A DNA stretch of 8,274 bases, from assembly GCA_026394915.1 (NCBI GenBank), contig JAPLZS010000208.1, forward strand, positions 1 through 8,274, written 5' to 3'. Source of the stretch: Candidatus Woesearchaeota archaeon (GTDB taxonomy: Archaea > Nanobdellota > Nanobdellia > Woesearchaeales > UBA12501). The notes under the pieces are model-generated. The model searched no databases, was not told where the DNA came from, and saw nothing but the letters and a program-made list of their open reading frames with translations. A program made the position numbers and the translations under genes. Positions 1 through 6,445 of this stretch are shown piece after piece. The stretch's first letter is position 1; each line of letters starts with the position of its first letter.

Positions 1-1
1 A

Positions 2-262
2 ACCCCCGAAATTTGTAAATACAGGGATAATTTATGCAAAGAATATATAAGACTGAGAAAAGAAGGTATCCCAGAAGAAGAATCTTTCAATAGAGTTATC
101 CCTCAATTTAGGGAGTTCTTTGACTTAACAAATCCCAATTGCATAGATCCTGAAAGAGAGAACAAACTTAAAGAAAACAACTTGTACCAATTGATATATT
201 CAGCTTTGCAAACAGAATCAAAACGTCAGACAGGTTGTCCTGAAATTGTCTATGTTGATTAG
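2..262 (+). CDS. 3' end of an unrecognised protein gene (partial)
   Basis: An open frame enters from the left edge and stops at TAG 260-262, giving 86 residues of C-terminal sequence with no start in view. The visible part is hydrophilic, rich in Glu, Lys, Arg and Asn, has four Cys at scattered positions (KYR and RQTGCPE contexts among them), and shows no membrane segment or motif I recognise. It ends in PEIVYVD. It converges on the U32 gene, whose stop lies about 30 bp further on, and no clear oligo-T terminator separates the two. Being open to the window edge and having protein-like composition are the only arguments that it is coding, so function is left blank. Confidence 0.55.
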   Translation, partial: TPEICKYRDNLCKEYIRLRKEGIPEEESFNRVIPQFREFFDLTNPNCIDPERENKLKENNLYQLIYSALQTESKRQTGCPEIVYVD

Positions 263-292
263 TCTAAACGATTACCATCTCAAATAGTTTTA

Positions 293-1543
293 CTATCTCT
301 TGCTGATCACGAACACCCTATCATTCTTCCTCACAATGCCCTCTATCTTTATTCCGGGGCTTGTTCCTTTCCTGGCTTCATTGGCCTTTTTCCTGTTTAT
401 CTCGATAGAGGTTATCGTATGCTCTACAATTCCTGTTGTGGGCCCCTGGAACATCACAGTATCCCCTATTCTTATGCTGCCTGCCTGGAGCCTTATCTCA
501 GCAACAGACGGTTTCTTGTAATAGTTCTTCACAATGCCCACAAAGACTTTTTTCTCTGTTGCCTTTGTGTTCGGAGTGGGAGTTGTCCAATCGCCGATTG
601 GCTTTCCGAGGAAGAATCCAGAGCTGAATCCTCTGTTGTATACTGTCTCAAGCTTTTTCATAAGCCTGTCCCTGACCTGCTGGGTGAATTCTCTCTTCAC
701 GCACGCATCAATCGCCTCTCTGTAGCACTCTGTTGCGACCTTGACATATTCCGGGCTTCTTGCCCTTCCTTCTATCTTGAATGAGTCAATGCCTGCAGAA
801 ACAAGCTTGTCGAGGAAAGGAAGAGCGCAGAGATCCTTAGGGCTCATGACATAATTATTCCCGAGCTCAAACTCAAATCCCTCCTCTGTGTCCTTAAGCC
901 TGTAAACGTCATACCCTCTTCTGCACGGCTGCAGGCAGTCTCCTCTGTTCGCGCTTCTTCCAAAAGTGAACTGGCTCATGAAGCATCTTCCTGATATCGA
1001 GACGCACATTGCGCCGTGCACAAAGCATTCCACTTCAATGCCTGCTTTTTTCCTTATCTCAGCAATCTGTTTTAAGCTGAGCTCTCTTGCAAGTATTATC
1101 CTCTTTGCCCCCAATCTTTTGTAGAACTTTGCAGAATCGATGTTTGACACAGAGGCCTGAGTGCTTATGTGAAGAGGGATTTTCGCTTTCCTGACTTTAT
1201 CGATTACAGCAGGATCCCAGCAGATTATCGCGTCAACCTTTGCTCTCTTTGCCTGGTCGATTATCCTCTCGACTCTCTCAAGCTCATTATTATATATGAT
1301 GCTGTTCAGCGCAAGATAAGCCTTGACTTCCTTATGTTTGTTTGCATGGCATTTCTTGACGATCTTCGGAAGCTGAAAAAGATCAAAGTTTTTTGCAGTG
1401 ACTCTCATGTTGAGTTCTTTGAGGCCGAAATAGACTGCATCACAGCCTGCATCTATTGCAGCCTTGAGGCTCACAAAGTCTGACACTGGGCTGAGGAGCT
1501 CTGGTTTTAACTGAGATTTTTTATGTTTCATTTTTGGATTCAT
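293..1543 (-). CDS. U32-family protein (peptidase U32 / RNA hydroxylase family)
   Basis: A 416-residue member of the U32 family. Seen: an N-terminal TIM-barrel-like part beginning PELLSPVSD (about residues 14-22) with DAVYFG at 35-40; the U32 signature at about 171-190 (VECFVHGAMC, then GRCFMS); GDCLQPC at 201-207; MSPKDLC at 233-239; KIEGR at 257-261; and a C-terminal beta-barrel-like domain from about 330 (VFVGIVKNYY). Cys180, Cys187, Cys203 (or Cys207) and Cys239 have nearly the spacing of the four Fe-S ligands known from UbiU-type members. Known of the family: despite the peptidase name, studied bacterial members are O2-independent hydroxylases (RlhA on 23S rRNA, TrhP on tRNA U34, UbiU/UbiV on quinone precursors). 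Inference: an RNA modification enzyme is the likeliest role here, substrate unknown. The start lies 12 bp after the MFS gene stop, so the two are probably cotranscribed. Met5 is an alternative start, and neither has a strong Shine-Dalgarno sequence. Confidence 0.9.
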   Translation of the reverse strand: MNPKMKHKKSQLKPELLSPVSDFVSLKAAIDAGCDAVYFGLKELNMRVTAKNFDLFQLPKIVKKCHANKHKEVKAYLALNSIIYNNELERVERIIDQAKRAKVDAIICWDPAVIDKVRKAKIPLHISTQASVSNIDSAKFYKRLGAKRIILARELSLKQIAEIRKKAGIEVECFVHGAMCVSISGRCFMSQFTFGRSANRGDCLQPCRRGYDVYRLKDTEEGFEFELGNNYVMSPKDLCALPFLDKLVSAGIDSFKIEGRARSPEYVKVATECYREAIDACVKREFTQQVRDRLMKKLETVYNRGFSSGFFLGKPIGDWTTPTPNTKATEKKVFVGIVKNYYKKPSVAEIRLQAGSIRIGDTVMFQGPTTGIVEHTITSIEINRKKANEARKGTSPGIKIEGIVRKNDRVFVISKR

Positions 1544-1555
1544 TTAGGCTTATCT

Positions 1556-2737
1556 TTATACAAAGAATATCAGCATGATCAGCGAGATCACAGAGATCCC
1601 TGCTCCTAAAAAGAAAGGCATTGCAGGATTCGCATACTGCCATAAAAGGCCTGCAATAAGGCTTGCAGGCAGCACTATTATCCCGGTTATGCCATTGAAC
1701 AATCCGAGCGCAGTGCCTCTTTTCTCTTCTTTGACAAGGTCAGACACAAATGCCTTCGGCACTCCCTCGAATATTGACATGAAGATGCCGTACATTGCAA
1801 AAAGGATAAATGCCTGGATGACAGTTGTCGCAAATGCAAACCCAAGCATCATCAGCGTGAACAGGAAAAATCCCGCAGCTATCACATTCTTTCTTCCTAT
1901 CCTGTCTGACAGGATCCCAAAAGGCATTGCAGACAATGAATATACTATGTTGAGGAACAGGTACATTGTTATCACAAGCTCTGGCTTTACGCCGATGTCC
2001 TGCGCCCTGAGCATGAAAAAAGCATAGCTGAAATTTGCAAACGAGAACAATGCTACAATAAGAAGGAATCTCTTGTACTTCCTGTCAATTCCCTTGAGAC
2101 TGAAGCTTATCTTTTTGCTGTCAAACCCCTCTTCATGGCACTTTTCCCTCACTCTTATAGGCAGGATCATGAGCACAGCAAGCAACGCAGGGATCACAGC
2201 AATCCAGAAAATCCCCTTGTAGCCGAGAAAGCTGAACAGCAGCATGGCAAGGAGAGGGCCTGCAATCGCTCCTGACTTGTCCATCACCCTGTGGAGTCCG
2301 AAGACTTTCCCCCTGTATCTTTTTTCAGAAGAATCTGCGAGCATGGCATCCCTCACAGTGCCCCGTATGCCTTTTCCGGTCCAGTCTCCGAATCTTGCAG
2401 CCAGCACAACAGGCCATGTGTTTGCAAGCGCAAAGAGGGGCTTGAACAATGCTGAGAAGCCATAGCCGATGTAGAGGAACAGTTTTCTCTTTCCGCATCT
2501 GTCAGAGAGCCATCCTGAGGCGAACTTCAATATAGATGCTGTGCTTTCTGCAACGCCCTCAATAAGGCCTATTATCGGCGCTGTCGCATGGAGCACATTC
2601 ATCAGGAACAACGGCAGTATCGAGAATATCATCTCAGAGCTGGTGTCCATGAAGAAGCTTACAAGGCCTATGAATATCACGTTCCTTGTTATGCCTTCTT
2701 TTAGTCTTTTGAAAAATGACATTTTCGCATGTTTCAT
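1556..2737 (-). CDS. Major facilitator superfamily transporter (MJ1317-like)
   Basis: A 393-residue integral membrane protein of the usual 12-helix MFS length. Seen: two-fold MFS layout with motif A twice, GWLSDRCGKRK at 75-85 and GILSDRIGRKN at 274-284, each in the loop after helix 2 of its half; an acidic first helix (FMDTSSEM, 29-36); the conserved block GKGIRGTVRDAMLADS at 121-136; and a charged central loop at about 196-222 between the two six-helix halves. The GKGIR...RDAMLADS block places it in the group of archaeal and bacterial transporters resembling Methanocaldococcus MJ1317, whose substrate is unknown to me. It is the first gene of a two-gene unit with the U32 gene. A TATA box sits about 37 bp upstream of the start and the leader is A-rich without a clear Shine-Dalgarno. 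Met6 is a possible alternative start. Efflux of a small molecule or drug is the usual guess for such proteins but is not shown here. Confidence 0.88.
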   Translation of the reverse strand: MKHAKMSFFKRLKEGITRNVIFIGLVSFFMDTSSEMIFSILPLFLMNVLHATAPIIGLIEGVAESTASILKFASGWLSDRCGKRKLFLYIGYGFSALFKPLFALANTWPVVLAARFGDWTGKGIRGTVRDAMLADSSEKRYRGKVFGLHRVMDKSGAIAGPLLAMLLFSFLGYKGIFWIAVIPALLAVLMILPIRVREKCHEEGFDSKKISFSLKGIDRKYKRFLLIVALFSFANFSYAFFMLRAQDIGVKPELVITMYLFLNIVYSLSAMPFGILSDRIGRKNVIAAGFFLFTLMMLGFAFATTVIQAFILFAMYGIFMSIFEGVPKAFVSDLVKEEKRGTALGLFNGITGIIVLPASLIAGLLWQYANPAMPFFLGAGISVISLIMLIFFV

Positions 2738-2773
2738 CTGTTTTTTCTCTATTCTTTTTCTTATACGTTATCT

Positions 2774-2781
2774 TTTATAAA
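2774..2781 (-). promoter_or_regulatory. TATA box of the MFS-U32 operon
   Basis: On the minus strand the sequence GATTTATAAAAG places a TTTATAAA box about 37 bp before the MFS start codon. With the archaeal spacing of about 25 nt to the transcription start, the leader would be roughly 10-15 nt. A second identical TTTATAAA lies at 2813-2820. Because the motif is its own reverse complement, that second copy could serve either strand. Confidence 0.6.
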
Positions 2782-2844
2782 TCATTTTATCAGTGATGCG
2801 AGTATTTATCTGTTTATAAATCTTTTTTCAAAATCTAAGAAAAA

Positions 2845-2852
2845 TTTAAATA
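2845..2852 (+). promoter_or_regulatory. Strong plus-strand TATA box in the serA upstream region
   Basis: The sequence AAGAAAAATTTAAATAGG contains a near-ideal archaeal TATA element (TTTAAATA) preceded by a purine-rich BRE-like stretch. The predicted transcription start is near 2873-2878, right at the ATG of a short ORF (2878-2994). It is 314 bp upstream of serA, so it either gives serA a long structured leader or drives a separate small transcript. Confidence 0.6.
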
Positions 2853-2877
2853 GGCAATCGATTTACCTTGCATCATA

Positions 2878-2994
2878 ATGGAAGATTCCCATAATTTCAG
2901 GCAGAGAAATAAATCAATTCTAATCTCAGTATGTTCAGTTCTCTGCAGTTGGGCATCTTCAGGCTGCGGCAGTTGTTCAGGCTCCTCTGAATGA
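2878..2994 (+). CDS. Possible leaderless 38-aa Cys/Ser/Gly-rich peptide
   Basis: An ATG about 26 nt after a strong TATA box opens a 38-codon frame ending in TGA 2992-2994. The peptide has a polar, basic N-terminal part (about residues 1-13, EDSHNFRQRNK), a short hydrophobic stretch SILISVCSVLCSWA (13-26), and a C-terminal GCGSCSGSSE. Cysteines are at 19, 23, 30 and 33, so a CxxxC and a CxxC pair. This could be a small metal-binding or membrane-associated protein, or a precursor peptide, but I recognise no family and no modification enzyme is adjacent. The same DNA forms two stem-loops, so the transcript may instead be a non-coding RNA and the frame accidental. The position of the ATG relative to the promoter is the main argument for coding. 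Confidence 0.35.
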   Translation: MEDSHNFRQRNKSILISVCSVLCSWASSGCGSCSGSSE

Positions 2995-2999
2995 TGCCT
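2901..2999 (+). ncRNA. Two consecutive stem-loops in the transcript upstream of serA
   Basis: Stem A pairs GCAGAGAA (2901-2908) perfectly with TTCTCTGC (2939-2946) around a 30-nt loop. Stem B pairs GGCATC plus TTCAG (2952-2962) with CTGAA plus GATGCC (2987-2998), eleven base pairs interrupted by one bulged T, around a 24-nt loop. Both lie inside the short ORF, and stem B covers its stop codon. The block looks richer in G+C than its AT-rich surroundings, which fits a structured RNA (small RNA or leader element) downstream of the TATA box at 2845. The class is unknown. A T/C-rich stretch follows at 3014-3022, and it is a weak terminator at best. Confidence 0.35.
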
Positions 3000-3025
3000 G
3001 CTTCCATCAACCATTTCCTTTTAAA

Positions 3026-3104
3026 GGCTTAGGATAAATCATGGCTTAGGGTCTGGAAAACCTATTCTGGCATGATGGATCATATGCTCGGTCTTGGTTC
3101 TTGG
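3026..3104 (+). repeat. Short repeats in the serA upstream region
   Basis: GGCTTAGG occurs at 3026-3033 and again at 3043-3050 (17-bp period). ATGAT-GG-ATCAT at 3072-3083 is an inverted repeat, and TCTTGG is repeated at 3092-3097 and 3099-3104. Apart from these, the stretch 3000-3125 shows no gene. The repeats could be operator half-sites for serA control, but they are short enough to be chance. Confidence 0.25.
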
Positions 3105-3127
3105 AAAAATCGTTGAAAACTCTTTAC

Positions 3128-3149
3128 TAAAAAATTAAACATAATAAAT
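3128..3149 (+). promoter_or_regulatory. Candidate serA promoter (AT-rich, weak match)
   Basis: The segment contains TAAAAAATTAAACATAATAA immediately upstream of serA. A TATA element centred near 3133 would put transcription start near 3158, giving an almost leaderless message. That would crowd the AGGTGA ribosome-binding site at 3156-3161, so serA may instead be read from further upstream, for example from CTTTTAAAG near 3019-3027 or the strong box at 2845. Confidence 0.3.
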
Positions 3150-3155
3150 TGGAAT

Positions 3156-3161
3156 AGGTGA
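3156..3161 (+). promoter_or_regulatory. Ribosome-binding site of serA
   Basis: AGGTGA ends 4 nt before the ATG at 3166 and matches the archaeal anti-Shine-Dalgarno complement, which supports this start. The presence of a Shine-Dalgarno also implies that transcription begins upstream of it, so serA is not leaderless. Confidence 0.7.
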
Positions 3162-3165
3162 AACT

Positions 3166-4347
3166 ATGAAAATACTGATAACAGATGGATTGGATGAAGA
3201 AGGAAAGAATATCTTTGCTGAGAAAGGATATGAAATCACAGACCGGAAAATCAAGGCAGAGGATCTTCCTGAACTGGTAAAAGGATATGATGCGCTCGTC
3301 GTAAGGAGCGCAACAAAGGCCACAAGAGAAGTGATAGAGAGCGCAGACCAGCTGAAGATAATCGGCAGATCAGGAGTCGGCGTGGATAATATTGACCTTG
3401 AAGCTGCTCTTGAGCGTGGAATTGTAGTGAAGAATGCGCCTGACGGAAACACGAATGCAGCAGCAGAGCTGACTGTCGGCCTGATGCTGGCAATAGCAAG
3501 ATCCATGCCGCAGGCATATCATGCTCTTAATAGGGGCACATGGAAAAAGAAGCAGTTTGATGGAATTGAATTGTTAGGAAAGACTCTTGGAATAATAGGC
3601 TATGGTAGGATAGGATCAACTGTCGCAGAGAGGCTGAGCGGTTTCAGGATGAATGTGCTTGTGTATGATCCCTTCAGGCAGCAGGAGACTGGAGTGAATT
3701 ATACAGACCTTGATACTCTGCTTAAGCAATCAGACTTTGTGACACTGCACACGCCAAAATTGAAGGGAACTATCGACGGAAAGATAGGGAAGGAGCAATT
3801 GGAGATGATGAAGAAGACGGCATACCTTATAAACGCATCAAGAGGGGGTAATGTAAAAGAAGCAGACCTATATCAGGCATTGCAGACTGGAAGGATTGCA
3901 GGCGCTGCTTTTGATGTGTTTGAGGAAGAAGGAAAAGAAGGCCAGCCATACAGCAACAGGCTTTTCGAGCTGCCCAACTTTGTGGGAATCCCTCATCTCG
4001 GCGCATCAACAAGAGAAGCACAGCTCAGGACATCTATCCAGATCGCAGAGAACATCGTGAGATATTTGGATCTGGGAGACATGGCTTATGCAGTGAATAT
4101 AAATGGTGCAGTTGATTGCGCGTGGAAAAAAGAAACCTCCAATCTTTATATCGGGCATGAGAACCAGCCAGGAATGATCGCTGCAATAACCGGAGTGCTT
4201 GGCAGGCACGGCATAAATCTGGAAAGCGTACCTGCTGCAACAGCGGATGGCAGGGCAATTACCATCATAAGGGCATATTCAGTTATCCCTGACAATGCAA
4301 TAACTGAGATAAGAGCAATACCTGGAGTGTATAGGATTGTAAAATAA
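3166..4347 (+). CDS. serA: D-3-phosphoglycerate dehydrogenase
   Basis: Cytosolic NAD-dependent enzyme that oxidises 3-phosphoglycerate to 3-phosphohydroxypyruvate, the first step of serine synthesis. Seen in 393 residues: a D-isomer-specific dehydrogenase substrate domain (1 to about 95) with RSGVGVDNID at 68-77; the NAD-binding Rossmann domain with GYGRIG at 145-150 and an Asp (D168) at the end of the second strand, typical of NAD preference; catalytic Arg226 (NASRGG), Glu255 (in DVFEEEG) and His277 (PHLGAST); and a C-terminal ACT domain from about 326 with NQPGMIAAITGVLGRHGINL. The ACT domain normally binds serine for feedback inhibition. The length is close to the short (410-aa, E. coli-like) form and the extra intervening domain of the long form is absent. 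The usual Pro after the catalytic Glu is missing and the loop before His277 is slightly expanded. Start chosen by AGGTGA at 4-nt spacing. Other 2-hydroxyacid dehydrogenases are the main alternative, but the ACT domain favours SerA. Confidence 0.93.
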   Translation: MKILITDGLDEEGKNIFAEKGYEITDRKIKAEDLPELVKGYDALVVRSATKATREVIESADQLKIIGRSGVGVDNIDLEAALERGIVVKNAPDGNTNAAAELTVGLMLAIARSMPQAYHALNRGTWKKKQFDGIELLGKTLGIIGYGRIGSTVAERLSGFRMNVLVYDPFRQQETGVNYTDLDTLLKQSDFVTLHTPKLKGTIDGKIGKEQLEMMKKTAYLINASRGGNVKEADLYQALQTGRIAGAAFDVFEEEGKEGQPYSNRLFELPNFVGIPHLGASTREAQLRTSIQIAENIVRYLDLGDMAYAVNINGAVDCAWKKETSNLYIGHENQPGMIAAITGVLGRHGINLESVPAATADGRAITIIRAYSVIPDNAITEIRAIPGVYRIVK

Positions 4348-4354
4348 TCTAATA

Positions 4355-4408
4355 CTTTTTTATCTCTATTTTATCTTTTTTCTCTTTTTCTTATTTTTTT
4401 ATCTCTTC
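4355..4408 (+). terminator. Oligo-T terminator after serA
   Basis: Starting a few bases after the serA stop there are successive T-runs of four to seven separated by single A or C residues, in the form expected for intrinsic termination in archaea, without a hairpin. It overlaps the last codons of the convergent SdpI-family gene, whose transcript would be A-rich here and not terminated by it. Confidence 0.65.
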
Positions 4409-5055
4409 TTTCCCCCCTTATTCTCTTTCTTATACTCAAGGTAAGAATAGGCCACAATGTAAAGCGAGAAAATCAGCACAGGCACTATGATGAAGAATAT
4501 TGTGTATCCATGAGAGAAAGGCAGCAGCGCAATGAGAGAAAGTATTCCTGCAATCTTGAACAGCTTTCCTCCCAGCCTGTTTGTCTTGTTCCAGACATTC
4601 TCGCTGCTCAGTGTCCATGGAGTCCTGATCCCAATGAACCAGTTCATCCTTGAATTCTCCATCATCACTCCGGCATAATAGAACAGCACGCAGAAAGCAG
4701 GAGCAAGAAGTTGAATCATATCAAACCTTATGCCTATGTTCCATGATATTGTCAGTAGGTGGATGTAGAACATGAATATCATCAATAGCAGTATGAACAA
4801 GTCAAAATAACTCCTGAACTTCTCTACATTCTTCTTCAAAGGGTCCAGCTTTGGTATTGCCCAGAGAAGCGCAAGTATCACAACAGATATCATGGGCATC
4901 AGGAACAATGCCCAGAACTTCGGCATGTAGCCGTTAACTTGTCCTGAGGCCCCCCAGTGAGAGGCCATGTTATCAGGCATCATGGGATAAAGATAGATGC
5001 TTATTGCAAAAGAAAGCAGCATTATGCATATTATTGCGATGTTTGTCTTTTTCAT
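4399..5055 (-). CDS. SdpI-family membrane protein with DUF1648-like N-terminus
   Basis: A 218-residue protein with about six predicted membrane helices (roughly 5-24, 46-67, 84-104, 113-131, 165-180, 185-206) and a strongly basic tail (KKENKGGKKR). Seen: an N-terminal DUF1648-like segment, MPDNMASHWGASGQVNGYMPK at 26-46, with the conserved HW and NG positions; and the SdpI signature at 138-163 containing NWFIGIRTPWTLSS followed by VW.KTNRLGG. Known of the family: Bacillus subtilis SdpI gives immunity to the SDP cannibalism toxin and sequesters the repressor SdpR, but many homologues in bacteria and archaea have no toxin nearby and no assigned role. No SdpR-like regulator or toxin gene is adjacent here, so an immunity role is not supported by context. 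Its start is 12 bp after the stop of the Dph2-like gene, and a good ribosome-binding site lies in that gap, so the pair is likely one operon. Confidence 0.85.
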   Translation of the reverse strand: MKKTNIAIICIMLLSFAISIYLYPMMPDNMASHWGASGQVNGYMPKFWALFLMPMISVVILALLWAIPKLDPLKKNVEKFRSYFDLFILLLMIFMFYIHLLTISWNIGIRFDMIQLLAPAFCVLFYYAGVMMENSRMNWFIGIRTPWTLSSENVWNKTNRLGGKLFKIAGILSLIALLPFSHGYTIFFIIVPVLIFSLYIVAYSYLEYKKENKGGKKR

Positions 5056-5059
5056 ATTT

Positions 5060-5065
5060 TCACCT
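5060..5065 (-). promoter_or_regulatory. Ribosome-binding site of the SdpI-family gene
   Basis: AGGTGA on the minus strand, 4 nt before the start codon, identical in sequence and spacing to the serA site. It lies in the 12-bp gap after the Dph2-like gene, so the SdpI-family gene can be translated as the second cistron. Confidence 0.7.
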
Positions 5066-5067
5066 TT

Positions 5068-5715
5068 TTATAGTTGGAGATCCTCCAGATTAACCATCCC
5101 CTTGCTGAAATCCTCGAATATCCTCGGGCACGCTGTGTTCACCCAGCACTGGATGAATGGGAAATTATCAAGATAGCTTGCCTGCAATGTGTAGAATGCG
5201 TACATGTAGAACTTCTTGTCCTTGTATTTTTTCTTCAATGCCTCAATCTTCTTCCTGCCTCCCTGCACATCTGTCTGGCCTTGCTTTGTCGATACAAGTA
5301 TTCCTATCCTGTCTGAAGTGAGGAACCTGAGCAATGCTCCCTTTCTCCTCTTCTCCAATGCCTCGACATCCTTTGCAGTCACTTTTGAGACAGAGCTTGT
5401 GAGAGGGTCTGCTGCAATGACATCTTTCCTTGTCTTGAGGAATATGCCTATTGGATGGAACTTGCCTGAGCCGATGTAAAGGATCTGTTCTGCTGAGCTG
5501 GGTATCTGAGGCACTCTGCAGCCTAATACCTGGCCTGCAATGTCTGCCTTGATATGATTGTCCTCTAAGAACTTTCTGGCCTCCTTGAGCTTGTGGAGGT
5601 GCTGTATAGTGCCTGCAATGGCCACTCTGCTTTTAGGGCTGAGGAACCTGAATGCCTCCCTTACAGCAGGCATTATGTCGATGTCAGACCTTGCCTCTAT
5701 GAAGATGGTTTTCAT
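5068..5715 (-). CDS. Dph2-like diphthamide synthesis protein lacking the N-terminal domain
   Basis: A 215-residue homologue of archaeal Dph2, the radical-SAM-like enzyme that transfers the 3-amino-3-carboxypropyl group of SAM to a His of elongation factor 2 in the first diphthamide step. Seen: FIEARSDID at 5-13; TIQHLHKLKEARKFL at 36-50; GQVLGC with Cys66; LYIGSGKFHPIGI at 79-91; ADPLTSSVSKV at 102-112; GILVSTKQGQ at 138-147; and WVNTACPRI at 191-199 with Cys196. These match the second and third domains in order. Archaeal Dph2 is usually about 330-340 residues with three cluster-binding Cys, one per domain. The first domain (about 100 residues) and its Cys are missing here. An in-frame TGA lies at 5779-5781, the stretch between it and the ATG does not resemble Dph2, and a TATA box sits about 30 bp before the ATG, so the short form looks genuine. 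It may work with a separately encoded N-domain, or have another role. Confidence 0.85.
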   Translation of the reverse strand: MKTIFIEARSDIDIMPAVREAFRFLSPKSRVAIAGTIQHLHKLKEARKFLEDNHIKADIAGQVLGCRVPQIPSSAEQILYIGSGKFHPIGIFLKTRKDVIAADPLTSSVSKVTAKDVEALEKRRKGALLRFLTSDRIGILVSTKQGQTDVQGGRKKIEALKKKYKDKKFYMYAFYTLQASYLDNFPFIQCWVNTACPRIFEDFSKGMVNLEDLQL

Positions 5716-5740
5716 GATGAAGAATATAATACTAAAAAGA

Positions 5741-5750
5741 AGTTTAAAAG
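5741..5750 (-). promoter_or_regulatory. TATA box of the Dph2-like/SdpI unit
   Basis: CTTTTAAACT on the minus strand, centred about 30 bp before the Dph2-like ATG. A transcription start about 25 nt downstream would leave a leader of only a few bases, that is, a nearly leaderless message. This fixes the short start. The rest of the gap to the next gene, 5751-5814, shows nothing else. Confidence 0.55.
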
Positions 5751-5814
5751 GTTTATTGTTTTCTCTTAGGATATCCCATCAATAAGTTTGATAATACTGC
5801 TGCATATTTTGGGG

Positions 5815-6348
5815 TCATTCTATTAAGGGTTTCTGCTGGATTATGCGTAAGTGATAAGACGTTAGTAATGGATCTGATTTAGATTCTTGTGCGTCGCCTT
5901 CGGTGACCTTCTCCAAACATAAGGCTCTTTGTGTCTCATTTAATTTGTTGTATTCTGAAGTATTGATTTCAAAATGAGAATGTTCATCGTTGTCTTTTAT
6001 AATGTCTAAATCTGAAAGTTTTATCCTTAGAGTGTTCTTTGAGTTTATTGCTGCTTCCAGATCTTCCTGTTTCGGGACATAATTTTGAGTTTGTATCAGC
6101 TGGTCTATTGCCTCTTTAATATTGTTTATAACAGGGTTTTCCTCTCGCCTTGTGAGATAGAGTATCACTTCATCATTTTCAACAGTATAAACAGCGCCAT
6201 CTGCTGTCCAGAACCATTTGTTCCTTAGATCTTTATCAGAGATCCTGTCAGCACAGATCTCATCAGAATGCTGGATTGATGAAGGGTCTAATTTAGCGAA
6301 AGTTTCAGCCAATGGCCCTTGCTCGTTTACTAAACCATCTATAGTCAT
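5815..6348 (-). CDS. Unrecognised 177-aa soluble protein
   Basis: I do not recognise a family. Seen: no signal peptide and no membrane segment; an acidic, polar N-terminal third; a likely beta-rich core WFWTADGAVYTVENDEVILYL (residues 45-65, with aromatic residues and alternating hydrophobics); a following helical part at about 73-104 (INNIKEAIDQLIQ, then EDLEAAI); another strand-like piece TLRIKLSDLDII at 106-117; and a polar Glu/Asp/Ser-rich stretch before the end. The start is supported by AAGGCGAT (6352-6359 on the plus strand as its complement) a few bases upstream and a TATA box at 6391-6400. It is transcribed divergently from the wHTH-nucleotidyltransferase cluster across a 142-bp gap and is separated from the downstream Dph2-like gene by 99 bp with its own promoter, so it is probably a single-gene unit. 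Whether it belongs functionally to the HEPN/MNT cluster cannot be told from sequence alone. Confidence 0.7.
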   Translation of the reverse strand: MTIDGLVNEQGPLAETFAKLDPSSIQHSDEICADRISDKDLRNKWFWTADGAVYTVENDEVILYLTRREENPVINNIKEAIDQLIQTQNYVPKQEDLEAAINSKNTLRIKLSDLDIIKDNDEHSHFEINTSEYNKLNETQRALCLEKVTEGDAQESKSDPLLTSYHLRIIQQKPLIE

Positions 6349-6390
6349 TTTATCGCCTTGAATATGATTTAAGACATTAAAATGAGTTCT

Positions 6391-6400
6391 GTTTATAAAG
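6391..6400 (-). promoter_or_regulatory. TATA box of the 177-aa protein gene
   Basis: CTTTATAAAC on the minus strand about 43-52 bp before the start codon. Transcription would start near 6370, leaving a leader of about 20 nt with room for the AAGGCGAT ribosome-binding site. A nearby inverted repeat, ACTAC (6413-6417) and GTAGT (6424-6428), lies just upstream of it. Confidence 0.55.
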
Positions 6401-6445
6401 TTTTCTATCTTTACTACCCTCTAGTAGTTTTAATATGAACCAAAC

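Noticed and set aside
300..784. Several plus-strand frames of 60-120 codons opposite the U32 gene
   Set aside because: They overlap each other and a clear U32 family gene on the other strand, and their translations show no family features.
2951..2999. Stem-loop over the TGA of the small ORF as a selenocysteine insertion element
   Set aside because: The frame does not continue usefully past the TGA, and the stem lacks the conserved internal GAA/A features of archaeal SECIS elements.
3072..3116. 14-codon frame (ATG 3072) that could be a leader peptide of serA
   Set aside because: It has no ribosome-binding site, no run of Ser or other regulatory codons, and no attenuator-like hairpin with a T-run after it.
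3135..3517. Minus-strand frames of 88-123 codons opposite serA
   Set aside because: They are antisense to conserved SerA sequence, with Ser/Leu-rich low-complexity products and no promoter or ribosome-binding site.
4399..5055. SdpI-family gene as immunity partner of a nearby toxin
   Set aside because: No SdpC-like toxin, SdpR-like repressor or secretion gene lies alongside. The neighbour is a Dph2-like gene.
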